Assembly (NCBI RefSeq): GCF_944327235.1
Contig: NZ_CALVHE010000010.1
Coordinates: 1 to 46,967 of the forward strand
Reading direction: 5' to 3'
DNA from: an uncultured Desulfovibrio sp.
GTDB lineage: Bacteria; Desulfobacterota; Desulfovibrionia; Desulfovibrionales; Desulfovibrionaceae
Length of the DNA: 46,967 nt
Below the pieces are notes generated by a model that saw only the letters and a program-made list of their open reading frames with translations, was not told the DNA's origin and did not search any database. How positions within the stretch are numbered: the stretch's first letter is position 1; every line of letters begins with the position of its first letter. Below are positions 15,137 to 25,997 of the stretch, in pieces. The position numbers were made by a program, and so were the translations under genes.

Positions 15137-16302
15137 AACTTCCCGCACGGGGCAGACTGATCCGCCTTGTCCTCATTTGTGCCGTCCTGCTGGCGGTCTA
15201 CCGTTTCTTCTTTGCCTCCGGGCCGGGCGGCCCCCGCATGGCCGCCGATGCGCCGCCCGTGCGCGTGGCCACGGCGCTGGCGCAGGACATGCCCTATTTC
15301 CTCAACGGTCTCGGCACGGTGGAGCCGTCCAGCGACGTGCTGGTCACCAGCCGGGTGGACGGCCAGCTCGTCAAGCTGCATTTTGCGGAAGGACGTCGCG
15401 TGGCCGCGGGCGACCTGCTGGCCGAGATCGATCCCCGTCCCTTTGAGGCCGAGTTGGCGCAGGCCAAGGGCAACCTGCTGCGCGATCAGGCCCAGCTCGC
15501 CAATGCCCGCAGCGACCTGGAGCGTTACGCCAAGCTGGTGAAGAACGATTACGTCTCGGCCCAGCAGTACGAGACCCAGCGCGCGCTGGTGCGGCAGTAC
15601 GAGGGCGTGGTGGCGGCGGACAAGGCCGCCGTGGAAGCCGCGGCCCTGCAACTGACCTACAGCCGCATCACCGCGCCCGTGGGCGGCATCCTCGGCCTGA
15701 AGAAGGTGGACGAGGGCAACATGATCAAGAGCTCGGACAGTGAGGGCATCGTCCGCATCACCGAGACGCGGCCCTGTCATGTGCTGTTCACCCTGCCGGA
15801 GAACCGCGTGCCGCTGGTGCGTGAGGCCCTGCGCGCGGCGCGCAAGGGAGAGGCCGGGCGGCCGCTCGTGCAGGCCTGGGACCGGGAACAGAAGGGGCTC
15901 ATCGCCGTGGGCGAGCTGCTCTCCATGGACAATCAGATCGACTCCACCACCGGCACGGTGAAGCTCAAGGCCCTTTTCCCCAATGACGGCGGCCTGCTGT
16001 ATGCGCAGCAGTTCGTCAATGCCCGGGTCATGGTCAAGCTGCTCAAGGATGCCGTCACCGTGCCCGCCGCGGCCGTGCAGCTGGGCAGTCGCGGCTCCTA
16101 TGTCTATGTGGTGGATGCGGACAATGTGGCCCATGTGCGCGACGTGACGCCGGGCGTGAGCACCAACCAGCTCGCGGTCATCGACAAGGGGCTTGAGCCC
16201 GGCGAGGTGGTCGTGGTGGACGGTCTGGACCGCTTGCGTGACGGCATCACCGTCAATGTGGCCGCCCGCATGGATACCCCCCGCGCCGAACCCTTGCAAT
16301 AG
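15133..16302 (+). CDS. mdtA: RND pump periplasmic adaptor (MdtA-like)
   Basis: 389 residues. An N-terminal membrane anchor (residues ~9-27) leads to a lipoyl half-motif (VEPSSDVLVTSRVDGQLVKL, AAGDLLAEIDPRPF), an alpha-hairpin (residues ~105-170) and beta-barrel segments (ITAPVGGILGLKKVDEGNMI). This is the membrane-fusion family that links inner-membrane RND pumps to a TolC-type channel. Coupled to the kinase by ATGA. A 143-base gap separates it from the pump genes, with no terminator seen. No outer-membrane channel gene is in the window, so one must be supplied from elsewhere. Confidence 0.85.
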   Translation: MKLPARGRLIRLVLICAVLLAVYRFFFASGPGGPRMAADAPPVRVATALAQDMPYFLNGLGTVEPSSDVLVTSRVDGQLVKLHFAEGRRVAAGDLLAEIDPRPFEAELAQAKGNLLRDQAQLANARSDLERYAKLVKNDYVSAQQYETQRALVRQYEGVVAADKAAVEAAALQLTYSRITAPVGGILGLKKVDEGNMIKSSDSEGIVRITETRPCHVLFTLPENRVPLVREALRAARKGEAGRPLVQAWDREQKGLIAVGELLSMDNQIDSTTGTVKLKALFPNDGGLLYAQQFVNARVMVKLLKDAVTVPAAAVQLGSRGSYVYVVDADNVAHVRDVTPGVSTNQLAVIDKGLEPGEVVVVDGLDRLRDGITVNVAARMDTPRAEPLQ

Positions 16303-16445
16303 CGCCTGGTTCCGGCCCGCCTCCCTGCGCCTTTCCGCCGTCCCCGTCCGCCGCTGGCCGCGTCCGCCGTTCCGGGCGGCGCGCGGCAAGGGCGCACCGT
16401 CTCCCGCCGGACGGGACGGCGCTGACCCGAACCCCGTGATCAGCC

Positions 16446-19400
16446 ATGAATCTTTCCCGTATATTCATCCTCCGGCCCATAGCCACCTCGCTGCTCATGG
16501 CGGCGCTCCTGCTGTCGGGCCTGCTGGCCTACAGCTATCTGCCCATTTCGGCCCTGCCGCAGATCGACTATCCCACCATCCAGGTGCAGACCTTCTATCC
16601 CGGGGCATCGCCGGAAGTGACCTCGGCCGTGGTCACCGCGCCGCTGGAACGGCAGTTCGGCAGCATGTCGGGCCTTGTGCAGATGACCTCCCTGTCCTCG
16701 GCGGGCTCGTCGGTCATCACCCTGCAATTCGACCTTTCCGTGCCGCTGGACGTGGCGGAGCAGGAGGTGCAGGCGGCCATCAACTCGGCGGACAACCTCC
16801 TGCCCTCGGATCTGCCCAATCCGCCGGTCTACAACAAGGTCAATCCGGCGGACCCGGCCATCATCACTCTGGCGGTCATGAGCGACGCCATGCCCATGAC
16901 CCGGCTGGAAGATCTGGTGGATACCCGGCTGGCGCAAAAGATCTCCCAGGTCTCCGGCGTGGGGCTGGTGACGCTCTCCGGCGGCGAGCGCCCCGCGGTC
17001 CGGGTGCAGGTCAATCCCAAGGCGCTGGCGTCGGCGGGGCTGACCCTGGCCGACATCCGTTCGGCCATCAGTTCGGCCAACGTCAACGGCGCCAAGGGCA
17101 GCTTTGACGGGCCGGAGCGCGCCAGCACCATCGACGCCAACGATCAGCTGACCTCGGCCGCGGAATACGCCCAGACCATCATCGGCTACAAGGACGGCGC
17201 TCCCCTGCGCCTCAAGGACGTGGCCGACGTGGTGGAGGGCGCGGAGAACGCCCGGCTCTCGGCCTATGCCGCGGGCGACGGGCAGGCCTTCCGGCAGGCC
17301 ATCGTGCTGTCGGTGCAGCGGCAGCCGGGAGCCAACGTCATCAAGGTGGCGGACAGCGTGATCGGCCTGCTGCCGGAATTGCAGAAGACCCTGCCCGGCA
17401 ATGTGGAGGTGCGCGTGGTGACCGACCGCACCACCACCATCCGCGCCACGGTGCATGACGTGCAGCTGGAACTGCTGCTCTCCATCGCGCTGGTCATCTG
17501 GGTGATCTGGCTCTTCCTGCGCAACGCCTCGGCCACGATCATCCCGGCGCTGGCCGTGCCGCTCTCGCTGGTGGGGTCGCTGGGGGTCATGTATCTGGCG
17601 GGCTATTCGCTCAACAACCTGACCCTCATGGCGCTGGTCATCGCCACAGGCTTCGTGGTGGACGACGCCATCGTGGTCATCGAGAACATCTCCCGTTATC
17701 TGGAAATGGGCATGAAGCCCGTCCCGGCCGCCCTGCGCGGCGCGGGGCAGATCGGTTTCACCATCATCTCCCTGACGCTCTCGCTGGTGGCGGTGCTCAT
17801 CCCGCTGCTCTTCATGGGCGACGTGGCCGGGCGGCTGTTCCGGGAATTCGCGGTCACGCTGGCCGTGACCATCCTCATCTCCGCGGGCATCTCCCTGAGC
17901 CTCACGCCCATGCTTTGCGCCACCATGCTCCATCCTCAGGCCATGCGGCATGAGAAGCGGCAGACGGAGGGCGGCTTCTTCGCCGGGCTGCTGCGCTGGT
18001 ATGCCCGCAAGCTGGACTGGGTGCTGGCGCATCAGGGCCTGACCCTGCTGGTGGCGCTGGGCACGCTGGTGCTGACGGTCTTCCTCTATATCGTGGTGCC
18101 CAAGGGCTTCTTCCCCACGCAGGATACGGGCGTCATCCAGGGGATAGCCGAAGCGCCGCAGGATTCGTCCTTTTCCGCCATGACCCGTCGCCAGAAGGAG
18201 CTTTCCGACCTCATCCTGGCTGATCCGGCCGTGGACAGCGTGGTCTTTCTGGTGGGAGTGGACGGGGTCAATCCCAGTCTGGGGACGTCCCGGCTGACGG
18301 TGAACCTCAAACCGCTGGCCGACCGCGACGCCCGCGCGCCGGAGATCGCCCGGCGCATCATGGCGCGGGCCGACGCCCAGCCGGGCCTGAAACTCTACAT
18401 GCAGCCCGTGCAGGACCTGACCATCGAGGACAGGGTGTCCCGTACCCAGTATCAGTTCACGGTGGAGGCGCTGGACCGCGACCAGCTCCAGGAGTGGACG
18501 CCGAAGATCATGGACGCGCTGGCCGGACTGCCGGAACTCGACCATGTGACCAGCGATCTGCAGGGCTACGGGCGCGTGCTCTGGCTGGACATCGACAGAG
18601 ACAGCGCGGGCCGCTACGGGCTCACCATGAGCGACATCGACAATGCGCTGTACGATGCGCTGGGGCAGCGGCTCATATCGACCATCTTCACCCAGACCAA
18701 TCAGTACAAGGTGGTGCTGGAGACGGCCCCCCGTTTCCGGAACGGGCCGGGGGCGCTGGAGAATATCTATGTGAAGAGCTCGGACGGACAGCCCGTGCCA
18801 TTGAGCGCTCTGGTCAGGATGGAGGAGCGCGCCGCCCGCCTTTCCATCGCCCGGCAGGGACAGTTCCCCGTGGCCACCATCTCGTTCAACGTGGCCGAAG
18901 GCTCGTCTCTGAGCGCGGCGGTGGACGCCGTGCTGGCCGCCGAGCGGGAGCTGGGCCTGCCTGCCTCTCTGCGTTGCCATTTCCAGGGGGCGGCGCAGGC
19001 CTTCCAGTCCTCCACCACCAATCAGGTCTGGCTGGTGCTGGCGGCCATCATCACCATGTACATCGTGCTGGGCGTGCTTTACGAGAGCTATGTGCATCCG
19101 GTCACCATCCTGTCCACGCTGCCGTCGGCCGGGGTGGGGGCGCTGCTGGCGCTCATGCTGGGCGGCATGGAGCTCGGCGTGGTGGGCATCATCGGCATCA
19201 TCCTGCTCATCGGCATCGTCAAGAAGAACGCCATCATGATGATCGACTTCGCCCTCGACGCCGAGCGCAACGAGGGCAAGAGTCCTGAAGAGGCCATCCG
19301 GCAGGCCTGCCTGCTGCGTCTGCGGCCCATCCTCATGACCACCATGGCGGCCCTGCTGGGCGCGCTGCCGCTCATGATCGGCTGGGGCATGGGCGCGGAG

Positions 19401-19571
19401 TTGCGGCGGCCTCTGGGGGTCACCATGGTGGGCGGTCTCATCTTCAGTCAGGTGCTGACCCTCTTCACCACGCCGGTCATCTATCTCTGGTTCGACCGGC
19501 TGGCCATCAGCTTCAGGCGTCGCCGCTCCGCCATGCTCGCGGAGGAGGCGGACGCGGAGGGACGGGCATGA
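16446..19571 (+). CDS. mdtB: RND multidrug efflux transporter (MdtB-like)
   Basis: 1041 residues, matching MdtB length. It has the RND N-terminus ([22 protein letters not shown]), the TM4 proton-relay acidic pair in [15 protein letters not shown], and the TM10 Lys in [15 protein letters not shown]. Two large periplasmic loops follow TM1 and TM7. In E. coli MdtB and MdtC form a heteromer that exports bile salts, novobiocin and similar compounds, which would be useful for a gut bacterium. No convincing ribosome site lies before the ATG, so translation may depend on weak initiation. It overlaps the next pump gene by four bases. Confidence 0.9.
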   Translation: MNLSRIFILRPIATSLLMAALLLSGLLAYSYLPISALPQIDYPTIQVQTFYPGASPEVTSAVVTAPLERQFGSMSGLVQMTSLSSAGSSVITLQFDLSVPLDVAEQEVQAAINSADNLLPSDLPNPPVYNKVNPADPAIITLAVMSDAMPMTRLEDLVDTRLAQKISQVSGVGLVTLSGGERPAVRVQVNPKALASAGLTLADIRSAISSANVNGAKGSFDGPERASTIDANDQLTSAAEYAQTIIGYKDGAPLRLKDVADVVEGAENARLSAYAAGDGQAFRQAIVLSVQRQPGANVIKVADSVIGLLPELQKTLPGNVEVRVVTDRTTTIRATVHDVQLELLLSIALVIWVIWLFLRNASATIIPALAVPLSLVGSLGVMYLAGYSLNNLTLMALVIATGFVVDDAIVVIENISRYLEMGMKPVPAALRGAGQIGFTIISLTLSLVAVLIPLLFMGDVAGRLFREFAVTLAVTILISAGISLSLTPMLCATMLHPQAMRHEKRQTEGGFFAGLLRWYARKLDWVLAHQGLTLLVALGTLVLTVFLYIVVPKGFFPTQDTGVIQGIAEAPQDSSFSAMTRRQKELSDLILADPAVDSVVFLVGVDGVNPSLGTSRLTVNLKPLADRDARAPEIARRIMARADAQPGLKLYMQPVQDLTIEDRVSRTQYQFTVEALDRDQLQEWTPKIMDALAGLPELDHVTSDLQGYGRVLWLDIDRDSAGRYGLTMSDIDNALYDALGQRLISTIFTQTNQYKVVLETAPRFRNGPGALENIYVKSSDGQPVPLSALVRMEERAARLSIARQGQFPVATISFNVAEGSSLSAAVDAVLAAERELGLPASLRCHFQGAAQAFQSSTTNQVWLVLAAIITMYIVLGVLYESYVHPVTILSTLPSAGVGALLALMLGGMELGVVGIIGIILLIGIVKKNAIMMIDFALDAERNEGKSPEEAIRQACLLRLRPILMTTMAALLGALPLMIGWGMGAELRRPLGVTMVGGLIFSQVLTLFTTPVIYLWFDRLAISFRRRRSAMLAEEADAEGRA

Positions 19572-22500
19572 CCCCGCAGGACTTCGACAACGAAGGCGCG
19601 GCCCGGCGGCATCGCTTCGGGCCGGAGTTCCTGCCGGTCAATTTTTCCGCGCCCTTCATCCGGCGGCCGGTGGCCACCACGCTGCTGACGCTGGCCATCG
19701 CGCTGGCGGGGATCATCGCTTTTCGTCTGCTGCCTGTGGCCCCGCTGCCGGAGGTGGACCTGCCCGTGGTGGTGGTTCGGGCCTCCATGCCCGGCGCCAG
19801 CCCGGAGACCATGGCCGCCACCGTGGCCACGCCGCTGGAACGCGCGCTGGGCCGCATCGCCGGGGTCACGGAGATGACCTCCAGCAGCAGCCTCGGCTCC
19901 ACCAGCGTCATCCTGCAGTTCGACCTTGATCGCGACATCAACGGCGCGGCCCGTGACGTGCAGGCGGCCATCAATGCCGCGCGCTCGACCCTGCCGACCA
20001 TGCCGTCCAATCCCACCTACCGCAAGGTCAATCCGTCGGGTGCGCCCATCATGATCCTTTCCGTGACTTCGGAGGTGCTGACCAGTTCCCAGCTCTATGA
20101 TGCGGCCTCCACGGTGCTGGCCCAGAAGATCGCCCAGATACCCGGTGTGGGCGAGGTGACGCTGGGCGGCGGCGCGCTGCCCGCGGTGCGCGTGCGCCTC
20201 ATCCCCGATGCCCTGAGCCGGGCGGGCGTCAGCAGCGAGGACGTGCGGCGGGCCATCAGCGGGGCCAATGCCTACCTGCCCAAGGGCATGGTGGAGAGCG
20301 ACCAGACGTTCTGGCTGGTGGACGCGGCGGACCAGCTCTCCGACGTGGCCGACTACCGGCGGCTCATCGTGGCCCGCAAGGGGGACGCCGTCATCCGCCT
20401 TGGCGACGTGGCCACGGTGGAGATGAGTTCACAGGACGTGCGCAACATGGCGCTGTCCAACGGCAGGCAGGCTATCCTGCTCATGGTGTTCCGGGCCACC
20501 GGGGCCAATATCATCGAGACCGTGGACAGGGTGAAGTCCATGCTGCCGCAGTTGCGGGCCTGGCTGCCGGAAAGCGCTGATCTGACCGTGCGCATGGACC
20601 GCTCCATCACCATCCGCGCCTCACTGGCCGAAGTGGAGAAGAGCCTGCTCCTCTCCGTGGCGCTGGTGGTGCTGGTGGTCTTCCTCTTCCTGCGCAACGG
20701 GCGGGCCACGGCCATCCCGGCGGTGGCGGCCCCGGTGTCGCTCATCGGCACCTTCGGGGTCATGTACCTGTGCGGCTACACGCTGGACAATCTTTCGCTC
20801 ATGGCGCTCACCGTGGCCACGGGCTTTGTGGTGGACGACGCCATCGTGGTGCTGGAGAACATCGTCCGCCGCATGGAGCTGGGGGAGACGCCGCTCCGGG
20901 CCGCCCTGCGCGGCGCGCGGGAAGTGGGCTTCACGGTCATCTCCATCTCGCTCTCTCTGGTGGCGGTCTTCATCCCCATCCTCTTCATGGGCGGCATCGT
21001 GGGGCGGCTGTTCCGGGAGTTCTCCGTGGTGCTGGCCACGGCGGTGCTGGTTTCCATGGTGGTCTCCCTGACCACCACGCCCATGATGTGCGCTCGTTAC
21101 CTGCGGCCCTACGATGAGGAGGCTCCACGGCAGGGAGGGCCGCGGCGCGGCATCGTCGTCCGTCTGTTCGCGCGTCTTGGGGCGTGGTGGGGTGGGCTGC
21201 TGGGCGGTATGCAGCGCGGCTACGAGCGCAGTCTGGCCGTGGTGCTGCGGCATCCGCGCCTGACCATGTTGTCGCTCCTGCTGGTCATGGCGGGCAATGT
21301 CTGGCTGTACATGGTGGTGCCCAAGGGCTTCTTCCCCACGCAGGACACGGGCGTGATCATGGGCGGCATGAGGGCCGACCAGAGCGCGTCCTTCCAAAGC
21401 CTGCAGGAAAAGATGCCGCGCCTCATGCGGATCATCCAGGAAGACCCGGCCGTGGAGCAGGTCTCCGGGCATATGTCCGGCTCGCGCGGGGGCGGGGGCG
21501 TGTTCATCGCCCTGAAACCGCTGGAAGAGCGCGGCATCTCCGCCATGCAGGTCATCGGCCGCCTGCGGGGGAAATTGTCTTCCGAGCCGGGGATGCAGAT
21601 CTTTCTCCAGCCCGCGCAGGACCTGCGCATGGGCGGCCGCAGCTCCAATGCCCAGTATCAGTACACCCTGCAGGCCGACGACCTGGATGCCCTGCGCATC
21701 TGGGGAAGGAAGCTGCGGGATGCCTTCGCGACCATCCCCATCCTCAAGGATGTGGACAGCGACATCGAGGAGCGCGGCCTGCAGACCCTGCTCAGCGTGG
21801 ACCGCGACGCGCTGGCGCGTCTGGGCTTGACCATGGACGACGTGGACAGCGCTCTGAACAACGCTTTCGGCCAGCGGCAGGTGTCTACCATCTATCAGGA
21901 CAAGAATCAGTATCGCGTCGTGCTGGAATTCCTGCCCGACTGGCTGGAAGGGCAGGACGCCTTGCAAAAGGTCTACCTGCCGGGCAGCGGCGGGCTCGTG
22001 CCGCTCCTGAGCGTGGCCGAGGTGGGGCCGGGCTTCGCGCCGCTCTCGGTGGCGCATCAGGGACAGTTCGCGGCCGTGACCCTCTCCTTCAACCTGGCCG
22101 AGGGCGCGTCGCTCTCGCAGGCGCAAGAGGCCATCGACCGCGTGCGGGTCAGCATCGGTATGCCCTCGACCATCGTGGGTAGTTTCCAGGGCACGGCCAA
22201 GCTCTTCAACGAGACCATCCGCAACCAGATCGTGTTGATCTTCGCGGCGCTGGTGGCGCTCTACATCGTGCTGGGCGTGCTGTATGAAAGTCTCATCCAC
22301 CCCATCACCATCCTCTCCACGTTGCCGTCGGCAGGCGGAGGAGCCTTGCTGGCGCTCATGGCCGTGGGCATGGAATTCAGCGTCATCGCGCTCATCGGCG
22401 TGCTGCTGTTGTGCGGCATCGTCAAGAAAAACGCCATCATGATGATCGACTTTGCGCTGGATGCCGCCCGTACCCGCAAGCTGCCGCCGCAGGAAGCCAT

Positions 22501-22792
22501 TTACGAGGCCTGCCGTCTGCGCTTCCGCCCCATCATGATGACGACCATGGCCGCGGCCCTGGGGGCCGTGCCCCTGGCGCTGGGGCAGGGCGACGGGGCG
22601 GAGATCCGCCAGCCGCTGGGCATCACCATCGTGGGCGGGCTGATGGTCAGTCAGGTGCTGACGCTCTACACCACGCCGGTGGTCTACCTCTGTCTGGACA
22701 GACTGCGTCTGCGTTTGCGGCGGCGTTGGTGGCGGCTGCGCTACGGTTCGGTGCGGGCTGCCCGGCTGGCTGTGCTGTCCCGGCGTGCTTGA
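19568..22792 (+). CDS. mdtC: RND multidrug efflux transporter (MdtC-like)
   Basis: 1074 residues, longer than E. coli MdtC (1025). A ~28-residue hydrophilic N-terminal extension ([20 protein letters not shown]) precedes the usual [16 protein letters not shown]. It keeps both acidic residues ([15 protein letters not shown]) and the TM10 Lys ([15 protein letters not shown]), so unlike some heteromeric partners it is not visibly proton-relay defective. The ATGA overlap couples it to the upstream pump gene. An Arg-rich tail ([14 protein letters not shown]) ends the protein on the cytoplasmic side. It closes the operon. Confidence 0.9.
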   Translation: MTPQDFDNEGAARRHRFGPEFLPVNFSAPFIRRPVATTLLTLAIALAGIIAFRLLPVAPLPEVDLPVVVVRASMPGASPETMAATVATPLERALGRIAGVTEMTSSSSLGSTSVILQFDLDRDINGAARDVQAAINAARSTLPTMPSNPTYRKVNPSGAPIMILSVTSEVLTSSQLYDAASTVLAQKIAQIPGVGEVTLGGGALPAVRVRLIPDALSRAGVSSEDVRRAISGANAYLPKGMVESDQTFWLVDAADQLSDVADYRRLIVARKGDAVIRLGDVATVEMSSQDVRNMALSNGRQAILLMVFRATGANIIETVDRVKSMLPQLRAWLPESADLTVRMDRSITIRASLAEVEKSLLLSVALVVLVVFLFLRNGRATAIPAVAAPVSLIGTFGVMYLCGYTLDNLSLMALTVATGFVVDDAIVVLENIVRRMELGETPLRAALRGAREVGFTVISISLSLVAVFIPILFMGGIVGRLFREFSVVLATAVLVSMVVSLTTTPMMCARYLRPYDEEAPRQGGPRRGIVVRLFARLGAWWGGLLGGMQRGYERSLAVVLRHPRLTMLSLLLVMAGNVWLYMVVPKGFFPTQDTGVIMGGMRADQSASFQSLQEKMPRLMRIIQEDPAVEQVSGHMSGSRGGGGVFIALKPLEERGISAMQVIGRLRGKLSSEPGMQIFLQPAQDLRMGGRSSNAQYQYTLQADDLDALRIWGRKLRDAFATIPILKDVDSDIEERGLQTLLSVDRDALARLGLTMDDVDSALNNAFGQRQVSTIYQDKNQYRVVLEFLPDWLEGQDALQKVYLPGSGGLVPLLSVAEVGPGFAPLSVAHQGQFAAVTLSFNLAEGASLSQAQEAIDRVRVSIGMPSTIVGSFQGTAKLFNETIRNQIVLIFAALVALYIVLGVLYESLIHPITILSTLPSAGGGALLALMAVGMEFSVIALIGVLLLCGIVKKNAIMMIDFALDAARTRKLPPQEAIYEACRLRFRPIMMTTMAAALGAVPLALGQGDGAEIRQPLGITIVGGLMVSQVLTLYTTPVVYLCLDRLRLRLRRRWWRLRYGSVRAARLAVLSRRA

Positions 22793-23446
22793 GTCCCCCC
22801 CACGACCTTTCACGGGCGGAGCAGGGGGACGACTTGTCTTGCTGGCAGAAAGTTGCTAAAAAATTTGTTTTGTCGCCACGCTGCAACAATATGTTACGAA
22901 GCGGGATCAGAAAAGCGTGCAGACTGCCCGCAATGTCTTTTCGCGGCAGTTTCCTCTGGATGGCGTACCCGTAAAGCCGGACCGACGGCACGATGACGGA
23001 TGACGGCGTGATGCGCGAGGAAGGGGCTGGACGTAGGACATGCGCGTATCCCTGATGAGTGTCGGGGCTGTTCTGTCCGGAAAAAATGCGTTATGATAGC
23101 TGATGTCCGTGCAGTTTAGTTAAATATCATGCAGTTGGCAAGGGTGAGCATATCCCGTGGAGCTGGCGTCGCACTCGCATGGCCGGGAATACGGCTGTTT
23201 TGGGGCGGAGCGAGCCTTTCGGGTAGTTGCCGAAGGAGAAGCTCGTGGTCGTACGGCAGAAGGATTTTGGCATCAGACATACAGCTGCTTCCAGGGCTTT
23301 CCGGCACAGGCCTGAATAGTTTTCCCGGGGCCTGAAGAGATCGCATGACGCTCCGGGAGATATCCATACGAAGCGTCCAATGGAACAGAGCATTGGGTAA
23401 AGCAGTCAACACGCTGGCCTTGGCAAGGTCAGCCCCGAATATCGAT
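22793..23446 (+). other. 654-base stretch without a supported gene
   Basis: A short inverted repeat (GTCCCCC 22793-22799, GGGGGAC 22824-22830) directly follows the mdtC stop and may mark the operon end. The region is less GC-rich than its surroundings. A TATGAT box at 23092-23097 is a possible -10 for the downstream glycosyltransferase; its -35 is poor. An open frame of 68 codons from 23129 has no ribosome site. The frame upstream of 23447 uses rare codons (ATA, CGA, AGA, TCA), so it is treated as leader rather than coding. Confidence 0.4.
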
Positions 23447-24883
23447 ATGCAAGAGCGTCTCCGAGTCCTTATTTTCATCCTGGCCTACAATGCGGAAAAA
23501 ACGATCGCCAGCGTGCTTGATCGTATCCCGCGCGAGCTGGAGCATACCTATGATGTGCGGGTGCTGGTCATCGACGACTGCGGCCGCGACGCCACCTGGC
23601 AGCGCGCCAGGGAACGTCTGGAGACGTTCTGGTGTCCGGGGGAGGCCCTGCGCAATCCGGTGAATCAGGGATACGGCGGCAATCAGAAGGTCGGCTACCG
23701 CTACGCGGCGGAGCAGGGCTTTGACGTGGTGGCCATGGTGCACGGCGACGGGCAGTACGCGCCGGAATGTCTGCCGCAGCTGCTGGAACCCTTCACCCGC
23801 AAGGAAGCGCAGGTGGACGCGGTATTCGGGTCGCGTATGCTGCACAAGCGGGATGCCCTCAAGGGGGGGATGCCCTATTACAAGTTTGTGGGCAACATGG
23901 TGCTGACGACCTTGCAGAACCGACTGCTCGGCACACGGCTCTCGGAGTTCCATACGGGGTATCGCGTCTACCGTGTGAGCATGTTGGCGGCCCTGCCGCT
24001 GGAACTGGACACCAATGATTTTGATTTCGATACGGAGATCATCATGCAGGTGGTCTTTTCCGGCGGCAATATCGTGGAGCTGCCCATCCCGACGCATTAC
24101 GGGGACGAAGTCTGCCATGTGAACGGCCTGCGCTACGCCTGGGATGTCATGCTGACCAGTCTCAAGGGGCGTCTCATCCGCATGGGCCTGTTCTACGATC
24201 CCAAATTTTTCTTCCCGCAAACGGAAGTGGCCCGCAAGGTGAGCACCTTTTCCTTCCCGTCCACCGGGAAAGCCGTGGCCGACAGCATCCGGCCCGGCAG
24301 TCTCGTGCTCGATCTGGGCTGTTCGGACATGGAGTTGTCGGCACATCTGCGTCAGGAAAAGGGCTGCACGGTCATCAGTTGTCCGGCTACCGTGGATCTG
24401 GACAGGGAACTGCCCGATGCGCCGTGGGAAAAGCTGGATTATGTGGTGGCGCTGGACGTGCTGGAACAGCGCGATTCGGCGGAAGACTTCCTGGCCAGAT
24501 TGCGGGAGCGTCTGACGGACAACCCGGGGGCCATCCTCATCGCGGGCAGCGCCAACGTGGGATTTTTCATCACGCGCCTCATGCTGCTGTTCGGCCAGTT
24601 CAATTACGGACGGCGCGGCATCCTCGCGCTGTCGCACAAGCGCCTCTTTACCATCGCTTCGCTGGCCCGGCTCATGCGCTATGCCGGATACAGGGTCGTC
24701 CGCAAGCGGATCATGGCGGCTCCTTATCCGCGCGCCTTGGGCAATAACCTGCTTTCCCGGGGGCTCATGGCCGTGAACCGTCTGCTGGCCAAAGTATTGC
24801 CGGGGCTGTTCGCCTATCAGGTGCTGCTCGAAGTACGGCATACCCCCAGCACGGAAAGCGTGCTGCGCCGGGCACAGCGCTGA
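23447..24883 (+). CDS. Fused GT2 glycosyltransferase and class I methyltransferase-like protein
   Basis: 478 residues from 23447. The first ~240 are a GT2 (dolichyl-phosphate-mannose synthase/GtrB-like) domain: VLIFILAYNAEKTI, LVIDDCGRDAT, NQGYGGNQKVGYRYA, MVHGDGQYAPECL (D-x-D type metal site) and GSRML. The second half has LVLDLGCSDMELSAHL, the SAM-binding glycine motif, and LDYVVALDVLEQ, typical of small-molecule methyltransferases. GT2 enzymes of this type load a sugar onto polyprenyl phosphate. The start is uncertain: an ATG at 23345 has a weak GAAGAG site, but family homology and codon use favour 23447. The two downstream membrane proteins fit a polyprenyl-sugar route. Confidence 0.75.
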   Translation: MQERLRVLIFILAYNAEKTIASVLDRIPRELEHTYDVRVLVIDDCGRDATWQRARERLETFWCPGEALRNPVNQGYGGNQKVGYRYAAEQGFDVVAMVHGDGQYAPECLPQLLEPFTRKEAQVDAVFGSRMLHKRDALKGGMPYYKFVGNMVLTTLQNRLLGTRLSEFHTGYRVYRVSMLAALPLELDTNDFDFDTEIIMQVVFSGGNIVELPIPTHYGDEVCHVNGLRYAWDVMLTSLKGRLIRMGLFYDPKFFFPQTEVARKVSTFSFPSTGKAVADSIRPGSLVLDLGCSDMELSAHLRQEKGCTVISCPATVDLDRELPDAPWEKLDYVVALDVLEQRDSAEDFLARLRERLTDNPGAILIAGSANVGFFITRLMLLFGQFNYGRRGILALSHKRLFTIASLARLMRYAGYRVVRKRIMAAPYPRALGNNLLSRGLMAVNRLLAKVLPGLFAYQVLLEVRHTPSTESVLRRAQR

Positions 24884-24995
24884 CGGAAGGCTCCCCGCGG
24901 GGACGTGCGGCTGCCGCAGCCGCGGCGAGCGGCTGTATCCGTGAAAGCTCTCGTGCGCTCGCGGGCCGTTCCAGGAGATGCATCAGCGAGGCCGG

Positions 24996-25997
24996 ATGAC
25001 GCGAGACGCCATGAGTAGACCAAAGATCCTGACGACGCTCCTTTCCCGTCGCGGACTATTTTTCCTTCTGCAGACATCCGTCAGTCTGGCAGCCCTGATC
25101 TATGCTCTGGCGGGGGTGGACCTGCCGCTGCTCTGGGCCGCGCTGCGCGGCTATGCGCTCTGGGCCGTGGGGCTTTCCCTGTGTGCGGTGGCGCTGGACT
25201 ATGCCTGCATGGGGCTGCGCCTGCACAACCTGCTGCCGGGGAGCGTCCCGTACGGCCTGAGTCTCAAGGCCGTGCTGCTGTGCGTGGGCTATAACAACAT
25301 CCTGCCCGCCAAGGCCGGGGACGCCATGAAGGTCTTTTTCCTTGCCCGAAAGACCGGCAGGCCCCTGCTCGACATCAGCTCCATCGTGCTCTGGGAGCGG
25401 CTGCTCGATGTCCTGTCCCTGCTTTGCGTGGCCTTGCTGGCCTATACGCTGCTGGGCACAGGACAGCGTCTGCTCCTGCCGCTGCTGCTCGTGCTGGGCG
25501 GCGGCTGTCTCTTTTTCTGCCTTCGCTGCTGGTCGGCATGGTTCCATGCCGCGTATGCCCGTTTCTTTCCGGGCCGCATGGCCACGCTCTGCGCCCGTCT
25601 GCATGATCAGCTCATAGACGGCATCTCGCTTCCCCGCCTGGTGGGCGGTTTCCTGCTTTCCCTGTGCATCTGGAGCTGTTATTTCGCCAGCTTCGTCATA
25701 TCGCTCCGTCTGGTGGCGGGGCTGCCCCTCGACGGTGCACAGATGCTCACGGTCTTTGCCGTGACGTGTCTGGGCATGGCCATCCCTTCCTCGCCGGGCG
25801 GCCTGGGGGTCTTTGAAGGGGCCATGGTGCTCAGTCTTTCCTGGTTCGGCGTGGAGCAAAGCGCCGCGCTGGGGATCGCGTTGTATACACATGCTCTGCA
25901 CTTCCTCCCCGCCGCGCTGGCGGCGCTCCTGCTCAACAGCAGCCGGGGCTTCTGGACGGAAACGGCCCGGCCGGCGAGAGCGGCGGAGGATATATGA
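24996..25997 (+). CDS. UPF0104 / lysylphosphatidylglycerol-synthase-TM-like membrane protein
   Basis: 333 residues, with about eight predicted membrane helices. It has the family's GYNNILPAKAGDAMKVFFLARKTG segment and SSIVLWERLLD, plus MAIPSSPGGLGVFEGAMVLSLS near the C-terminus. Family members include the flippase-like AglD/MprF-TM proteins, proposed to move lipid-linked substrates across the membrane. The start at 24996 has a GAGG site; 25011 is an alternative. It lies 112 bases after the GT2 fusion and overlaps the next gene by four bases. A flipping role is inference from context. Confidence 0.75.
   Translation: MTRDAMSRPKILTTLLSRRGLFFLLQTSVSLAALIYALAGVDLPLLWAALRGYALWAVGLSLCAVALDYACMGLRLHNLLPGSVPYGLSLKAVLLCVGYNNILPAKAGDAMKVFFLARKTGRPLLDISSIVLWERLLDVLSLLCVALLAYTLLGTGQRLLLPLLLVLGGGCLFFCLRCWSAWFHAAYARFFPGRMATLCARLHDQLIDGISLPRLVGGFLLSLCIWSCYFASFVISLRLVAGLPLDGAQMLTVFAVTCLGMAIPSSPGGLGVFEGAMVLSLSWFGVEQSAALGIALYTHALHFLPAALAALLLNSSRGFWTETARPARAAEDI

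Noticed and set aside
16440..19097. Long open frame (885 codons) opposite the mdtB-like gene
   Set aside because: His/Arg/Gln-rich shadow of a GC-rich gene on the other strand; the plus-strand protein has clear RND motifs.
22836..22856. Sigma-54 like TGGCAG-AAAG-TTGC after mdtC
   Set aside because: GG and GC are nine, not ten, bases apart, which RpoN does not tolerate, and no gene starts soon after.
23129..23335. 68-codon frame before the GT2 fusion
   Set aside because: No ribosome site and no recognisable protein features; rare codon use.
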